This document shows, in pieces, positions 34,941-43,738 of a DNA stretch of 64,000 bases. The position numbers and the translations under genes are program-made. Under the pieces are notes generated by a model, which did no database searches, was not told the origin of the DNA, and saw nothing but the letters and a program-made list of their open reading frames with translations. The stretch's first letter is position 1, and every line of letters starts with the position of its first letter. Source of the stretch: Nocardioides massiliensis (GTDB taxonomy: Bacteria; Actinomycetota; Actinomycetes; Propionibacteriales; Nocardioidaceae); the NCBI RefSeq assembly GCF_030811215.1, contig NZ_JAUSQM010000001.1, positions 1,116,001-1,180,000 of the forward strand, read 5' to 3'.

Positions 34941-34955
34941 CCACGCCGCCAGCGT

Positions 34956-34981
34956 GCGCGCCCGCGGGCGTGCCCTTTCCC
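34956..34981 (+). terminator. GC-rich stem-loop after the PLP-enzyme gene
   Basis: The palindrome CGCCCGCGGGCG is extended by G-C and G-U pairs (34956-34973) and followed by CCTTTCCC. It is a plausible but imperfect terminator 16 bases after the stop. Confidence 0.4.
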
Positions 34982-35003
34982 CGCCGACCTCGTTGAGTGG
35001 AAC

Positions 35004-36536
35004 ATGTTCTCGTTCCGGGAAGCGCGGCGGAGCACGAAAGTGCGCAGGGCACGGCTGGTCGCGGTGGTCGTCGTGGCCACCACGACGCTTGCCGCGTGTG
35101 GGTCGCAGCTGGCTCCAGGTGACGTGATCGGGCGCACCACCGCCGGCACGCAAGGGGGTACGTCGATCGAGGCCGGCGGGCTGCCCGGCATCCCCGGGAC
35201 CGCGCCGGACGCAGCCTCGGGTGATGGCGCTCCGGGCGACGTCCCGGTCGCGGACGGCGGCTCCGGCGCAGCACCCGGCACCGCACCGGTGAATGACACC
35301 GGTTCGAGCGGCTCCGGCGGCTCCGGGTCGGACGCACCCGCGGCACCCGGCGGCAAGGGCGAGAACTCCGCGACCGGCGGCCTGAAGGCGGCCAGCTGCG
35401 AGGGGTTCAAGAACCAGACCGGCATCAACGACGAGCGCATCCTCCTGGGCAACGCCGCCGACGTCTCCGGACCGGTGCCGGGCATCTTCCAGTCCGCGCG
35501 CGAGGGCGCGCGGGCCTACGCGGCGTACTTCAACGCCACCAACAAGCTCTGCGGCCGCAAGCTCGAGATCCTCCAGCTCGACAGTCGGGCCGATGCCGGT
35601 GCCGATCAGCAGGCCTACACGCGCGCGTGCCAGGAGACGTTCGCGGTCGTCGGCTCGATGTCGGCCTTCGACGCCGGCGGCGCCGCGGTGGCCGAGAAGT
35701 GCGGGCTGCCCGACATCCGCTCGACCAGCGTCACCACCGAGCGCGGCAACTGCAAGACCTGCTTCTCCGCACAGCCGGTCTCCCCGAACCTCGTCGGCAC
35801 GGCGATGCCCAACTACTTCCTGCGGACCCACAAGGCCGCGACCCAGAAGGCGGCGGTGCTCTACATCAACGCCGGTGCCGCCAAGGGCAACGCCGAGAGC
35901 CAGCGCGCCGCCTTCATCAAGGCCGGGTGGAAGGTGCCCTACATCCAGGGCATCGACGTCGCGGAGTTCAACTACGCGCCCTACGTGCAGAAGATGAAGA
36001 GCCAAGGCATCCGTCTCGTCGTCTACATCGGCAACTACCAGAACACCGTCAAGCTCCAGCAGGCGATGAAGCAGCAGAGCTTCAAGCCCGACGTCTTCCT
36101 CCAGGACGGCACCGTCTACGACGAGCGCTACGTCCAGCAGGCCGGCGACGTCGCCGAGGGCACCTACGCCTACCTGTCGTGGGAGATGTACGACAACCTC
36201 AAGCTGCCGGAGATGAACCTCTACCGCCAGTGGCTCAACCAGGTCTCGCCCGGCGCGATCCCCACCGGCTACGGCCTCTACGCGTGGTCGGCGGCGCGGC
36301 TCTTCGTCGAGGAGGCCACCAAGCTCGGCGGGAATCTCAGCCGCGCCGAGCTGGTCAAGGCGCTGGGCCGGGTCAAGGAGTGGGACGGCAACGGGTTGCA
36401 CGTGAAACAAGCCGTCGGCACCAAGACCACGACCGCGTGCGCGAAGATCATCCAGTTCAAGAGCGGCAAGTGGCAGCAGGTCTCCAAGGGGTCCTTCGAG
36501 TGCGGACGACTGGTCGACACCGGGATGAGCGGTTGA
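35004..36536 (+). CDS. substrate-binding lipoprotein, branched-chain amino-acid ABC type
   Basis: A 510-aa lipoprotein: a basic N-terminus, a hydrophobic stretch VAVVVVATTTLAACGS with lipobox cysteine at about residue 32, then a Gly/Ser/Pro-rich low-complexity linker (about 40-115). A type 1 periplasmic-binding fold follows (GIFQSAREGARAYAAYFN, QAYTRACQETFAVVGSMSAF, AVLYINAGAAKGNAESQRAAF). No permease or ATPase gene is adjacent, so it is an orphan binding protein, possibly a sensor or shared component. The stop overlaps the TTG start of the GH3 gene, suggesting translational coupling. Confidence 0.87.
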   Translation: MFSFREARRSTKVRRARLVAVVVVATTTLAACGSQLAPGDVIGRTTAGTQGGTSIEAGGLPGIPGTAPDAASGDGAPGDVPVADGGSGAAPGTAPVNDTGSSGSGGSGSDAPAAPGGKGENSATGGLKAASCEGFKNQTGINDERILLGNAADVSGPVPGIFQSAREGARAYAAYFNATNKLCGRKLEILQLDSRADAGADQQAYTRACQETFAVVGSMSAFDAGGAAVAEKCGLPDIRSTSVTTERGNCKTCFSAQPVSPNLVGTAMPNYFLRTHKAATQKAAVLYINAGAAKGNAESQRAAFIKAGWKVPYIQGIDVAEFNYAPYVQKMKSQGIRLVVYIGNYQNTVKLQQAMKQQSFKPDVFLQDGTVYDERYVQQAGDVAEGTYAYLSWEMYDNLKLPEMNLYRQWLNQVSPGAIPTGYGLYAWSAARLFVEEATKLGGNLSRAELVKALGRVKEWDGNGLHVKQAVGTKTTTACAKIIQFKSGKWQQVSKGSFECGRLVDTGMSG

Positions 36537-38806
36537 GCCGGGTCGTCCCGCGCCCCGAGGACCTGGCCGCGGCCGCCGAGGTCGTCGCGACGCTGACGAC
36601 CGACGAGAAGGTCGCGCTGCTCAGCGGGGCGTCGTTCTGGGAGACCGTGGGGGTCGAGCACGCCGGCATCGCACCGGTGGTGCTCACCGACGGCCCTCAT
36701 GGCGTACGTCGCCAGGCCGGCGACGCCGACCACCTCGGCATCAACGACGCGCTCCCTGCCACCGCGTTCCCGACCGCTGCCGCGACCGGTTCGTCGTGGG
36801 ATCCGGCCCTGTTGAGCGAGATCGGTGCGGCCCTGGCAGTCGAGGCGCGCGCGCTGGGGGTCGACGTCCTGCTCGGCCCCGGCGTCAACATCAAGCGGCA
36901 CCCGTTGTGCGGCCGGAACTTCGAGTACTTCTCCGAGGACCCGCGGCTGTCCGGCGCGCTGGGCGCAGCCTGGGTGCGCGGCCTGCAGGACAACGGCGTG
37001 GCCGCCTGCGTGAAGCACTTCGCGGCCAACAACCAGGAGACCAACCGGATGCGGGTCAGCGCGGAGGTCGACGAACGCACCCTGCGCGAGATCTACCTGC
37101 CCGCCTTCGAGACGGTCGTCGAGGCTGGCGTCGCCACGGTGATGTGCGCCTACAACGCGCTCAACGGCACGCCGACCGCTCACCACCCGTGGCTGCTCAC
37201 CGCGGTGCTGCGCGAGGAGTGGGGCTTCAGCGGCGCGGTCGTCTCCGACTGGGGCGCGGTCACGGACCCGGCGGCTTCCGCCGCCGCGGGCCTTGACCTC
37301 GAGATGCCCGGCACCGCCGGCGCCAGCGCCGAGCGGCTGCTCGCGGCACTGGCCGACGGCACGCTCGCCGAGACCGAGCTGGACCGCGCCGCGGCCGCGG
37401 TCGTGGCGCTGGTGCAGCGGGCGGCCGCGGCCCGCGCCGCCGCTGGTGAGGTGACGGTTGATTTCGACGCCCACCACGCGCTCGCCCGCCGCGCCGCTGC
37501 CGACTCCGCGGTGCTTCTGACCAACGACGGGATCCTCCCGCTCGACCCGAGTGCCGCCCAGAGACTCGCGCTCATCGGCCCGTTCGCCCGCACGCCGCGC
37601 TACCAGGGCGCCGGTAGCTCCCACATCAACCCGCCACGTGTCGACGACCCCGTCGTCGAGATCGAAACGCTTCTCGCCGCCCGCGGGGGCGGGACGCAGG
37701 TGTGCCACGACGACGGCTCGGACGTCGGCGCCGCCGTCGCGCTCGCCGAGGCGTCCGACACGGTCGTCCTCTTCCTCGGCCTGCCCGCGGCCGAGGAGTC
37801 CGAGGGCTTCGATCGCACACACCTCGACCTGCCGGCCGACCAGCTCGCGCTGCTCGCGGCGGTGGCTGCGGTCAACCCGCGCGTGGTCGTCGTCCTCGGC
37901 AATGGGGGTGCGGTGCTCACCGCACCGGTCGAGCAGCACGCCAACGCCGTGCTCGAGACGTGGCTCGGCGGGCAGGCAGTGGGTGGGGCGATCGCCGACG
38001 TGCTGTTCGGAGTCCGTGAGCCCGGTGGGCGGCTGGCGGAGACCGTCCCACTCGCGCTGACCGACACCCCGGCGTACGTCAACTTCCCGGGCACGGCCAC
38101 GCACGTGCACTACGGCGAGCGCGTCTATGTCGGCTACCGGTGGTACGACCGGGTCGAACGCGCGGTCGCGCACCCCTTCGGTCACGGCCTGGGCTACACG
38201 ACCTGGGCGTACGCCGACCTCACGGTCGCCGTGCCCGACCCGACCGTGGCGGCCGCGACCGTCTCGGTGACGGTGACCAACACCGGCGAGCGCGAGGGGT
38301 CCGAGGTCGTCCAGGTCTACCTGTCCGACCTGGCCGCCTCGGTCGACCGTCCGGTGCGCGAGCTGGTCGGCTTCGCCAAGGTCCGGCTCGCGCCCGGGGA
38401 GTCGGAGCGGGTCGAGATCGCACTCGACGAGCGTGCCTTCGCCTTCTGGGACGCCACGGCCGGACAGTGGGCGGTCGAGCCCGGCGCGTTCCGGGTCGAG
38501 GTCGGGTCCTCGTCGCGTGCCCTGCCGATGAGCGTCGAGCTCGAGCTCGACGTGCCCCGCGTCCTGGGCCCGCTGACGCTCGACTCACCGATGGGCGAGT
38601 GGCTCGAGCGCCCGGGTGCGATGGACGTGATGCTCGGTCTGTTCTCCTCAGCGATCGGTGACGACGTCGCGATGCCCGAGCTCGACGAGTCCCTGCTCGC
38701 GATGGTCGCCTCCATGCCGTTGCGGCAGGTGCTCACCATGGCCGGCGCCGTCCCCGACCCGGCCACCGAGGCCGCCGCCCTCGCACGGTTGGAGTCCACC
38801 AGGTAG
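36533..38806 (+). CDS. glycoside hydrolase family 3 beta-glycosidase
   Basis: A 757-aa GH3 enzyme without a signal peptide, so probably cytoplasmic. The N-terminal barrel has PVVLTDGPHGVR, GPGVNIKRHPLCGRNFEYFSE, CVKHFAANNQETNR and the nucleophile in GAVVSDWGAVTDP. The C-terminal alpha/beta domain includes AVLLTNDGILPLDP. The final fibronectin-III-like domain runs VTVTNTGEREGSEVVQVYLS. It hydrolyses terminal beta-linked sugars. The TTG start overlaps the previous stop (TTGA); no better in-frame start exists nearby. It ends 28 bases before the next LLM gene. Confidence 0.9.
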   Translation: MSRVVPRPEDLAAAAEVVATLTTDEKVALLSGASFWETVGVEHAGIAPVVLTDGPHGVRRQAGDADHLGINDALPATAFPTAAATGSSWDPALLSEIGAALAVEARALGVDVLLGPGVNIKRHPLCGRNFEYFSEDPRLSGALGAAWVRGLQDNGVAACVKHFAANNQETNRMRVSAEVDERTLREIYLPAFETVVEAGVATVMCAYNALNGTPTAHHPWLLTAVLREEWGFSGAVVSDWGAVTDPAASAAAGLDLEMPGTAGASAERLLAALADGTLAETELDRAAAAVVALVQRAAAARAAAGEVTVDFDAHHALARRAAADSAVLLTNDGILPLDPSAAQRLALIGPFARTPRYQGAGSSHINPPRVDDPVVEIETLLAARGGGTQVCHDDGSDVGAAVALAEASDTVVLFLGLPAAEESEGFDRTHLDLPADQLALLAAVAAVNPRVVVVLGNGGAVLTAPVEQHANAVLETWLGGQAVGGAIADVLFGVREPGGRLAETVPLALTDTPAYVNFPGTATHVHYGERVYVGYRWYDRVERAVAHPFGHGLGYTTWAYADLTVAVPDPTVAAATVSVTVTNTGEREGSEVVQVYLSDLAASVDRPVRELVGFAKVRLAPGESERVEIALDERAFAFWDATAGQWAVEPGAFRVEVGSSSRALPMSVELELDVPRVLGPLTLDSPMGEWLERPGAMDVMLGLFSSAIGDDVAMPELDESLLAMVASMPLRQVLTMAGAVPDPATEAAALARLESTR

Positions 38807-38834
38807 TTTTGGCTTCAACTATCTGAGGAGGGCC

Positions 38835-39911
38835 ATGAGCACCGCCACCCCGTCCGGACCCCGCCCGGTCGAGCGTCCCAGCGAGGTCGAGCTCGGGCTG
38901 GACACCTTCGGCGACGTCACCGTCGACGGCGACGGTCGCCCGGTCCACCCCGCCCAGGTCATCCGCGACGTCGTCGCGCAGGGGGTGCTGGCCGACCGCG
39001 TCGGCGTCGACGTCTTCAACATCGGCGAGCACCACCGCGACGACTACGCCGTGTCCCAGCCCGACGTCCTGCTCGCGGCCATCGCCGCCCAGACCGAGCG
39101 CATCCGGCTCGGCACCGGCGTCACCGTGCTCAGCTCCGATGACCCCGTGCGGGTCCAGGAGCGGTTCGCCACCCTCGACGCGCTCGCGCCCGGCCGCGCC
39201 GAGGTCACCGTCGGTCGCGGGTCCTTCACCGAGTCGTTCCCGCTCTATGGCCTCGACCTCGCCGACTACGAGGTGCTCTTCGCCGAGAAGCTCGACCTGC
39301 TCGTCGCGCTCCAGGCCGACGGACCGGTCTCGTGGCAGGGCACCATCCGCCCGCCCCTGCAGCACGCGCAGACCCACCCGCGCCCCGAGCACGGACCCAT
39401 CCCGATCTGGGTCGGCGTCGGCGGCTCGCCGGAGTCGGTGGTGCGCGCCGCGCGCTACGGCCTCCCGCTGCAGCTGGCGATCATCGGCGGCTCCCCCGAG
39501 CGGTTCGTCCCGTTCGCGGACCTCTACCGGCGTGCGCTCGCCGAGTTCGGTACGCCGGAGCTGCCCGTCGGCGTCCACGCCCCGGGCTACGTCGCGGCCA
39601 CCGATGCCGAGGCGCGCGAGCTGCTCTATCCCCACTTCAAGGCCAACCGGGACCGCATCGGCGGCGAGCGCGGGTGGGGCCCGGTGACCCGCGACCAGTT
39701 CGAGGCCGAGGCCGACCACGGCGCGCTCTTCGTCGGCTCGCCCGACACCGTCGCGGCGAAGATCGCGGCGACCGTGCGCGCCCTGGGGCTCTCGCGCTTC
39801 GACCTCAAGTACGCCAACGGACCGCAGCCGCACGCCGACCTGATGCGGGGCATCGAGCTCTACGGCACCGAGGTCGTCCCGCGCGTGCGCGCGCTGCTCG
39901 CCGACGATTAA
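38835..39911 (+). CDS. LLM class flavin-dependent oxidoreductase
   Basis: A 358-aa luciferase-like oxidoreductase. Family features are [79 protein letters not shown] and [18 protein letters not shown]. It is only distantly related to the other LLM gene at 33 kb. The ATG at 38835 has GAGGAGGG upstream. The substrate is unknown. It precedes the ABC-F regulatory region directly, and a promoter for the latter overlaps its 3' flank. Confidence 0.9.
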   Translation: MSTATPSGPRPVERPSEVELGLDTFGDVTVDGDGRPVHPAQVIRDVVAQGVLADRVGVDVFNIGEHHRDDYAVSQPDVLLAAIAAQTERIRLGTGVTVLSSDDPVRVQERFATLDALAPGRAEVTVGRGSFTESFPLYGLDLADYEVLFAEKLDLLVALQADGPVSWQGTIRPPLQHAQTHPRPEHGPIPIWVGVGGSPESVVRAARYGLPLQLAIIGGSPERFVPFADLYRRALAEFGTPELPVGVHAPGYVAATDAEARELLYPHFKANRDRIGGERGWGPVTRDQFEAEADHGALFVGSPDTVAAKIAATVRALGLSRFDLKYANGPQPHADLMRGIELYGTEVVPRVRALLADD

Positions 39912-39915
39912 CCGG

Positions 39916-39944
39916 TTGTCGTCCCTGGTGGACCGGCCTACCGT
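39916..39944 (+). promoter_or_regulatory. promoter for the leader peptide and ABC-F gene
   Basis: TTGTCG (39916-39921) and TACCGT (39939-39944) are separated by 17 bases. The predicted transcription start falls about seven bases after the -10, at the GTG of the six-codon leader at 39951, so the leader peptide would be translated from a leaderless transcript. Confidence 0.55.
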
Positions 39945-39950
39945 GGTCTC

Positions 39951-39971
39951 GTGCACTACTTCTTCCTCTGA
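39951..39971 (+). CDS. six-codon leader peptide upstream of the ABC-F gene
   Basis: GTG followed by His, Tyr, Phe, Phe, Leu and TGA encodes MHYFFL. It sits where the upstream promoter would start transcription and 162 bases before the ABC-F start. Short uORFs of this kind commonly control ribosome-protection ABC-F genes: an antibiotic stalls the leader ribosome and refolds the downstream RNA. The size and position support that role here, but translation is not proven. Confidence 0.55.
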   Translation: MHYFFL

Positions 39972-39978
39972 TCCGGCG

Positions 39979-40044
39979 CGCCCGCCCTCGAGCGTCGCGT
40001 GAGCTGCTGGCCCCTTGGGTCGCGGCCGCGTGCTCGGGCGGGCG
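39979..40044 (+). promoter_or_regulatory. attenuator-like RNA structure of the ABC-F leader
   Basis: CGCCCGCCC (39979-39987) pairs with GGGCGGGCG (40036-40044), and GAGC (39990-39993) pairs with GCTC (40032-40035), giving 13 base pairs with a 2-base bulge. The left arm begins only 7 bases after the leader-peptide stop, within reach of a ribosome stalled on the leader, so occupancy could open it. Other GC-rich alternatives exist nearby. Confidence 0.5.
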
Positions 40045-40132
40045 TCGCCCTGCGTGGGCACTGTGCACCCGTCCCTGCGATCGGGCACACGCTGGATCGG
40101 CCTCGCGCGTCCGCGTGCGCCGAGGAGACCCC

Positions 40133-41656
40133 ATGTCCGACCCGACCCCCCGCCCGGCCCAGCTCGTCGCCACGGGCATCCACGTCCACCGCGGTGCACG
40201 CCAGGTGCTGCGCGAGCTCGACCTCACCGTCAACCCCGCCGATCGCCTCGCCGTGGTCGGCGCCAACGGCCGCGGCAAGTCCACCCTGCTCGAGGTCCTC
40301 GCCGGGACCCGCCTCCCAGACGCCGGGGAGGTACGCCGCACCGGCACGCTCGGCGTCGCCGCCCAGGAGATCGATACCAGCACCCACCGCACCGTCGGCG
40401 ACCTGGTCGACCTCGAGCTGGTGGCTGTCCGCCGCGCGCTGGCCTACCTCGACACGGCGACCGCAGCACTCGCGGCCGAGGAGCCCGGCGCCGCGGCGGC
40501 GTACGACGACGCCCTCACCCGCGCGACCCGCCTCGACGCGTGGGACGCCGACCGTCGGGTCGACGTCGCCCTCGACGCGCTGGGCACCGTCACCGACCGG
40601 GCCCGCGAGCTCGACACGCTGTCGGTCGGGCAGCGCCACCGCGTGCGCCTGGCCGCCCTGCTCGGCGCGGGCCACGACTTCCTCCTGCTCGACGAGCCCA
40701 CCAACCATCTCGATGCGCACGGGTTGGCGTTCCTCACCCGCGAGCTGCGCACGACCCGGGCCGGTCTGGTGCTGGTCAGCCACGACCGGGCGCTGCTGGC
40801 GGATATCGCGGAGCGGTTCGTCGACCTCGACCCGAGCGTCGACGGCCGCCCCCGGATCTATGGCGGCGGGTACGCCGGCTACCGCACCGGCAAGGAGGCT
40901 GCGCTGCAGCAGTGGGAGGACGAGCACCGGCGCCAGGTCACCGAACACCAACGGCTGAGCGCGGACCTCGACGCAGCGCGGGGCCGGCTGGTCACCGGAT
41001 GGCGGCCGGACAAGGGCACCCCGCGGCACCAGCGCGCGACCCGGGCTCCGGGGGCGGTGCGCTCGGTGCAACGACGCCAGGAGGCCCTGGAGCAGCACGC
41101 CGTCACCGCCCCACCGCCACCCCCTCGTCTGACCGTGCCCGTGCTCCCGGCGCGCGAGGGGCTGCTCGTGCGCCTAACCTCCGCGACGTATGCCGACCGG
41201 CTCGCCCGCCCGGTCGACCTGATCGTGACGGGCGGTGCGCGACTCGTCGTGCGCGGACCGAACGGTGCCGGGAAGTCGACCCTGCTGCAGCTGCTGGTCG
41301 GCGCGCTGGAGCCGAGCGCCGGAACCCACCGGAGGGGCGAGGGCGTGCGCATCGGCTGGTTGCCGCAGGAGACGGCCGCACGCGACGGGGGCTCGGCGGG
41401 CGAGCGGCGCCGCCGGGCGCTCACGGCCATGCTGGCCACCCGCCCCCACCTCGTGGTGCTCGACGAACCGACCAACCACCTGGCCGCGGCCCTCGTGGAC
41501 GACCTGACGGACGGGTTGCGGCGTACGGCGGCCGCGGTGGTCGTCGCCACCCACGACCGGCAGCTGCTGCGCGACCTGGGCGACTGGCCGGTGCTGGACC
41601 TCAGTCCTTCATGGCACCCCAGCCGTGCCACCGGTCGACCTCGACCCACGCGCTGA
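40133..41656 (+). CDS. ABC-F family ATPase, probable ribosome-protection protein
   Basis: A 507-aa protein with two ABC domains and no membrane part. The first has Walker [13 protein letters not shown], signature [12 protein letters not shown] and Walker [12 protein letters not shown]. The second has [23 protein letters not shown] and [11 protein letters not shown]. The linker between them (about 265-340) is Arg/Gln-rich, where the family inserts its ribosomal P-site tip. ABC-F proteins of this type dislodge macrolides, lincosamides, pleuromutilins or related drugs from the ribosome. The ATG at 40133 has GAGGAGA. A leader peptide and attenuator upstream fit a resistance role. The 3' end overlaps the convergent PPOX gene by 56 bases. 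Confidence 0.9.
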   Translation: MSDPTPRPAQLVATGIHVHRGARQVLRELDLTVNPADRLAVVGANGRGKSTLLEVLAGTRLPDAGEVRRTGTLGVAAQEIDTSTHRTVGDLVDLELVAVRRALAYLDTATAALAAEEPGAAAAYDDALTRATRLDAWDADRRVDVALDALGTVTDRARELDTLSVGQRHRVRLAALLGAGHDFLLLDEPTNHLDAHGLAFLTRELRTTRAGLVLVSHDRALLADIAERFVDLDPSVDGRPRIYGGGYAGYRTGKEAALQQWEDEHRRQVTEHQRLSADLDAARGRLVTGWRPDKGTPRHQRATRAPGAVRSVQRRQEALEQHAVTAPPPPPRLTVPVLPAREGLLVRLTSATYADRLARPVDLIVTGGARLVVRGPNGAGKSTLLQLLVGALEPSAGTHRRGEGVRIGWLPQETAARDGGSAGERRRRALTAMLATRPHLVVLDEPTNHLAAALVDDLTDGLRRTAAAVVVATHDRQLLRDLGDWPVLDLSPSWHPSRATGRPRPTR

Positions 41657-42005
41657 CCCGGCCCCGGTCGCGCACCGGGTAGGGCTGGTCGCGGTAGTGG
41701 TGCGAGAGCCGGTCGATGTCGGCCAGGTCCGGGTCGGGCCGCATCTCGACGACGCGGCCGATGACGCTGAGATGGGTGTACCAGTTGTCGTTGTCGAGGA
41801 TCGTCAGGCTCACGCGCGGGTCGCGCTCGAGGTGCTTGAGACGCACCCTGCCCTCGTCCATGTTGAGCAGGATGCGGTCACCCTCGAGCAGGTACCACGT
41901 CGCGACCGACACCGGTGTGCCGTCGGAGCGCAGCGTGGTCACCGTGCACGGGTTGGGCTTCTCCAGGAAGGCGCGGGCATCGTCGGGCAGCGGGGTGTCG
42001 GGCAT
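41601..42005 (-). CDS. PPOX-class F420-dependent oxidoreductase
   Basis: A 134-aa split-barrel protein of the pyridoxamine-phosphate-oxidase-like superfamily. It starts [20 protein letters not shown] and shows [39 protein letters not shown] and [17 protein letters not shown]. This subgroup in actinobacteria usually binds F420. The substrate is not known. The C-terminal coding region overlaps the end of the convergent ABC-F gene. It lies 24 bases ahead of the end of the NhaC gene's reading direction neighbour but has no clear operon partner. Confidence 0.88.
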   Translation of the reverse strand: MPDTPLPDDARAFLEKPNPCTVTTLRSDGTPVSVATWYLLEGDRILLNMDEGRVRLKHLERDPRVSLTILDNDNWYTHLSVIGRVVEMRPDPDLADIDRLSHHYRDQPYPVRDRGRVSAWVEVDRWHGWGAMKD

Positions 42006-42029
42006 GGCTCTCCTGGGGTCCGGGTCTGG

Positions 42030-43661
42030 TCAGGGGGCGGGGCTCGCAGCGGGGTCGTCGGCGTGTTCGCCGGCGTCGGCCACGGCATCGTCCTCGGAGG
42101 TGACGGGAGGGCGTACGGCGCGGACACCGAGCGCGAGCCCCGCGGTGACCGCCAGCGTCAGCACCAGCCCGAGGGTGCCGCTCGAGGTGAGGGCGAAGGC
42201 GACGTAGCCGACACCCGCGGCGAGCGCGGCGAGGACGGCGTACGGCAGCTGGGTGACGACGTGGATGACGACATCACACCCGGCACCGGTGGCCGAGAGG
42301 ATCGAGGTGTCCGAGATGGGGGAGGCGTGGTCGCCCGCGACGGCCCCGGCGAGCACCGCACCGAACGCCGGCAGCAGCAGCTCGGGCGCGTCAACGGAGT
42401 TCATGATGCCGCCGGCGATCGGGAGCAGCAGTCCGAACGAGCCCCATGACGTGCCGGTCGCGAACGCCATGCCGGCTGCCACGAGGAACATCACCGGCAC
42501 CAGCCACGCCGTGTCGAACGGAGCGTCCTCGACCAGGCCGCCGAGATAGTCGCCGGTGCCGAGCTGCTCGACCAGTCCGCCCAGCATCCACGCCAGCAGC
42601 AGGATGCTGATCGCCGGCCACATGGACCTCGCGCCCTCGACCCAGCCCCGGCCGAACGTGCCGCGGCCGAACTTGGGGTTCTCCGCGGTGTCGCGGACGT
42701 AGTAGTAGAGCGCGCCCGCCAGTCCCAGGAGACCACCCGCGACCAGGGCGATCCCGACATCGGCCTCGGCCAGGATGTCGATCACCGACCAGGACCCTGA
42801 GGCGGCGTACCCGGTCCAGGTGATCCCGCCCAGCACGCCGATGACCAGCAGGACGAACGGGACGACCAGCGCGTTGGCGGCACCGTGCCGGTGGATCGGC
42901 AGGTCCTCGGAGAGCTGGCCCGGGATGTCGGCGTCGTCGCCGTGGACGTCACCCTCGACGAGCGCGCGGCGCTCCTCCGCGCGCATCGGGCCGAAGTCGA
43001 TCGTGAGGACCACGGTCAGGACGACGCTGAGCAGGGCTGCCCATGCGTAGTAGTTGAGCGCCGCGGTGCTGAACATCGCCTGCACGGCGCTCATGCTCAG
43101 CGCGGACGCGGCGACGATCGGTCCGATGACGCCGAGGATGTAGGCACCCCAGCTCGAGAACGGCATCAGCACCGCGACCGGCGCGGACGTGGAGTCGACC
43201 ACGTAGGTCAGCTTCGCGCGGGAGACGCGGTGCTTGTCGGTCAGCGGGCGGCTGACCTGACCGACGGCGAGGGCGTTGAAGTAGTCGTCGATGAAGATGA
43301 CGACGCCCAGGACGGTGGGAAGGAGAAGGGACCCACGGCGGGTGCGGATCCGCTGCGCGGCCCAGTCGCCGAAGGCGCGCGTCCCACCCGACATCATGAT
43401 GAACGCCGCGATCACGCCGAGCAGGATCGTGAAGACGAGGATGAACACGTAGTCGGTGTTGACCGCGCCGTCGACCCAGAAGATGTCGGTGAACGAGGTG
43501 AGCACGAGGCGTGCGGTCTCGAGCGGATCGAGGTCGGCGGTCAGGAAGGCCGCGGACACGACGCCGAGGCCGAGGCTGAGCAGGACCTTGCGCGTGGCGA
43601 TCACCAGGACGATCGCGAGCAGCGGCGGGACCAGGGTGAGGATCGGAGCGGACTCGATCAC
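42030..43661 (-). CDS. nhaC: Na+/H+ antiporter, NhaC family
   Basis: A 543-aa NhaC-type antiporter with about twelve helices, exchanging Na+ (or malate/lactate in some relatives) for protons. Diagnostic segments are VVIFIDDYFNALAVGQVSRP, YVVDSTSAPVAVLMPFSSWG, FATGTSWGSFGLLLPIAGG and GAVAGDHASPISDTSILSA. The GTG at 43661 is preceded by AAAGGAG. The acidic, low-complexity C-terminus (EDDAVADAGEHADDPAAS) is cytoplasmic. It is downstream of, and separate from, the type-VII-like operon. Confidence 0.9.
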   Translation of the reverse strand: MIESAPILTLVPPLLAIVLVIATRKVLLSLGLGVVSAAFLTADLDPLETARLVLTSFTDIFWVDGAVNTDYVFILVFTILLGVIAAFIMMSGGTRAFGDWAAQRIRTRRGSLLLPTVLGVVIFIDDYFNALAVGQVSRPLTDKHRVSRAKLTYVVDSTSAPVAVLMPFSSWGAYILGVIGPIVAASALSMSAVQAMFSTAALNYYAWAALLSVVLTVVLTIDFGPMRAEERRALVEGDVHGDDADIPGQLSEDLPIHRHGAANALVVPFVLLVIGVLGGITWTGYAASGSWSVIDILAEADVGIALVAGGLLGLAGALYYYVRDTAENPKFGRGTFGRGWVEGARSMWPAISILLLAWMLGGLVEQLGTGDYLGGLVEDAPFDTAWLVPVMFLVAAGMAFATGTSWGSFGLLLPIAGGIMNSVDAPELLLPAFGAVLAGAVAGDHASPISDTSILSATGAGCDVVIHVVTQLPYAVLAALAAGVGYVAFALTSSGTLGLVLTLAVTAGLALGVRAVRPPVTSEDDAVADAGEHADDPAASPAP

Positions 43662-43738
43662 GACAGGGCTCCTTTCGAGCCCTGGTGTTCTACCCGCCGC
43701 GCGTGCGGGTGAATCGCCTACGACGCCGGCGCCGCGCC

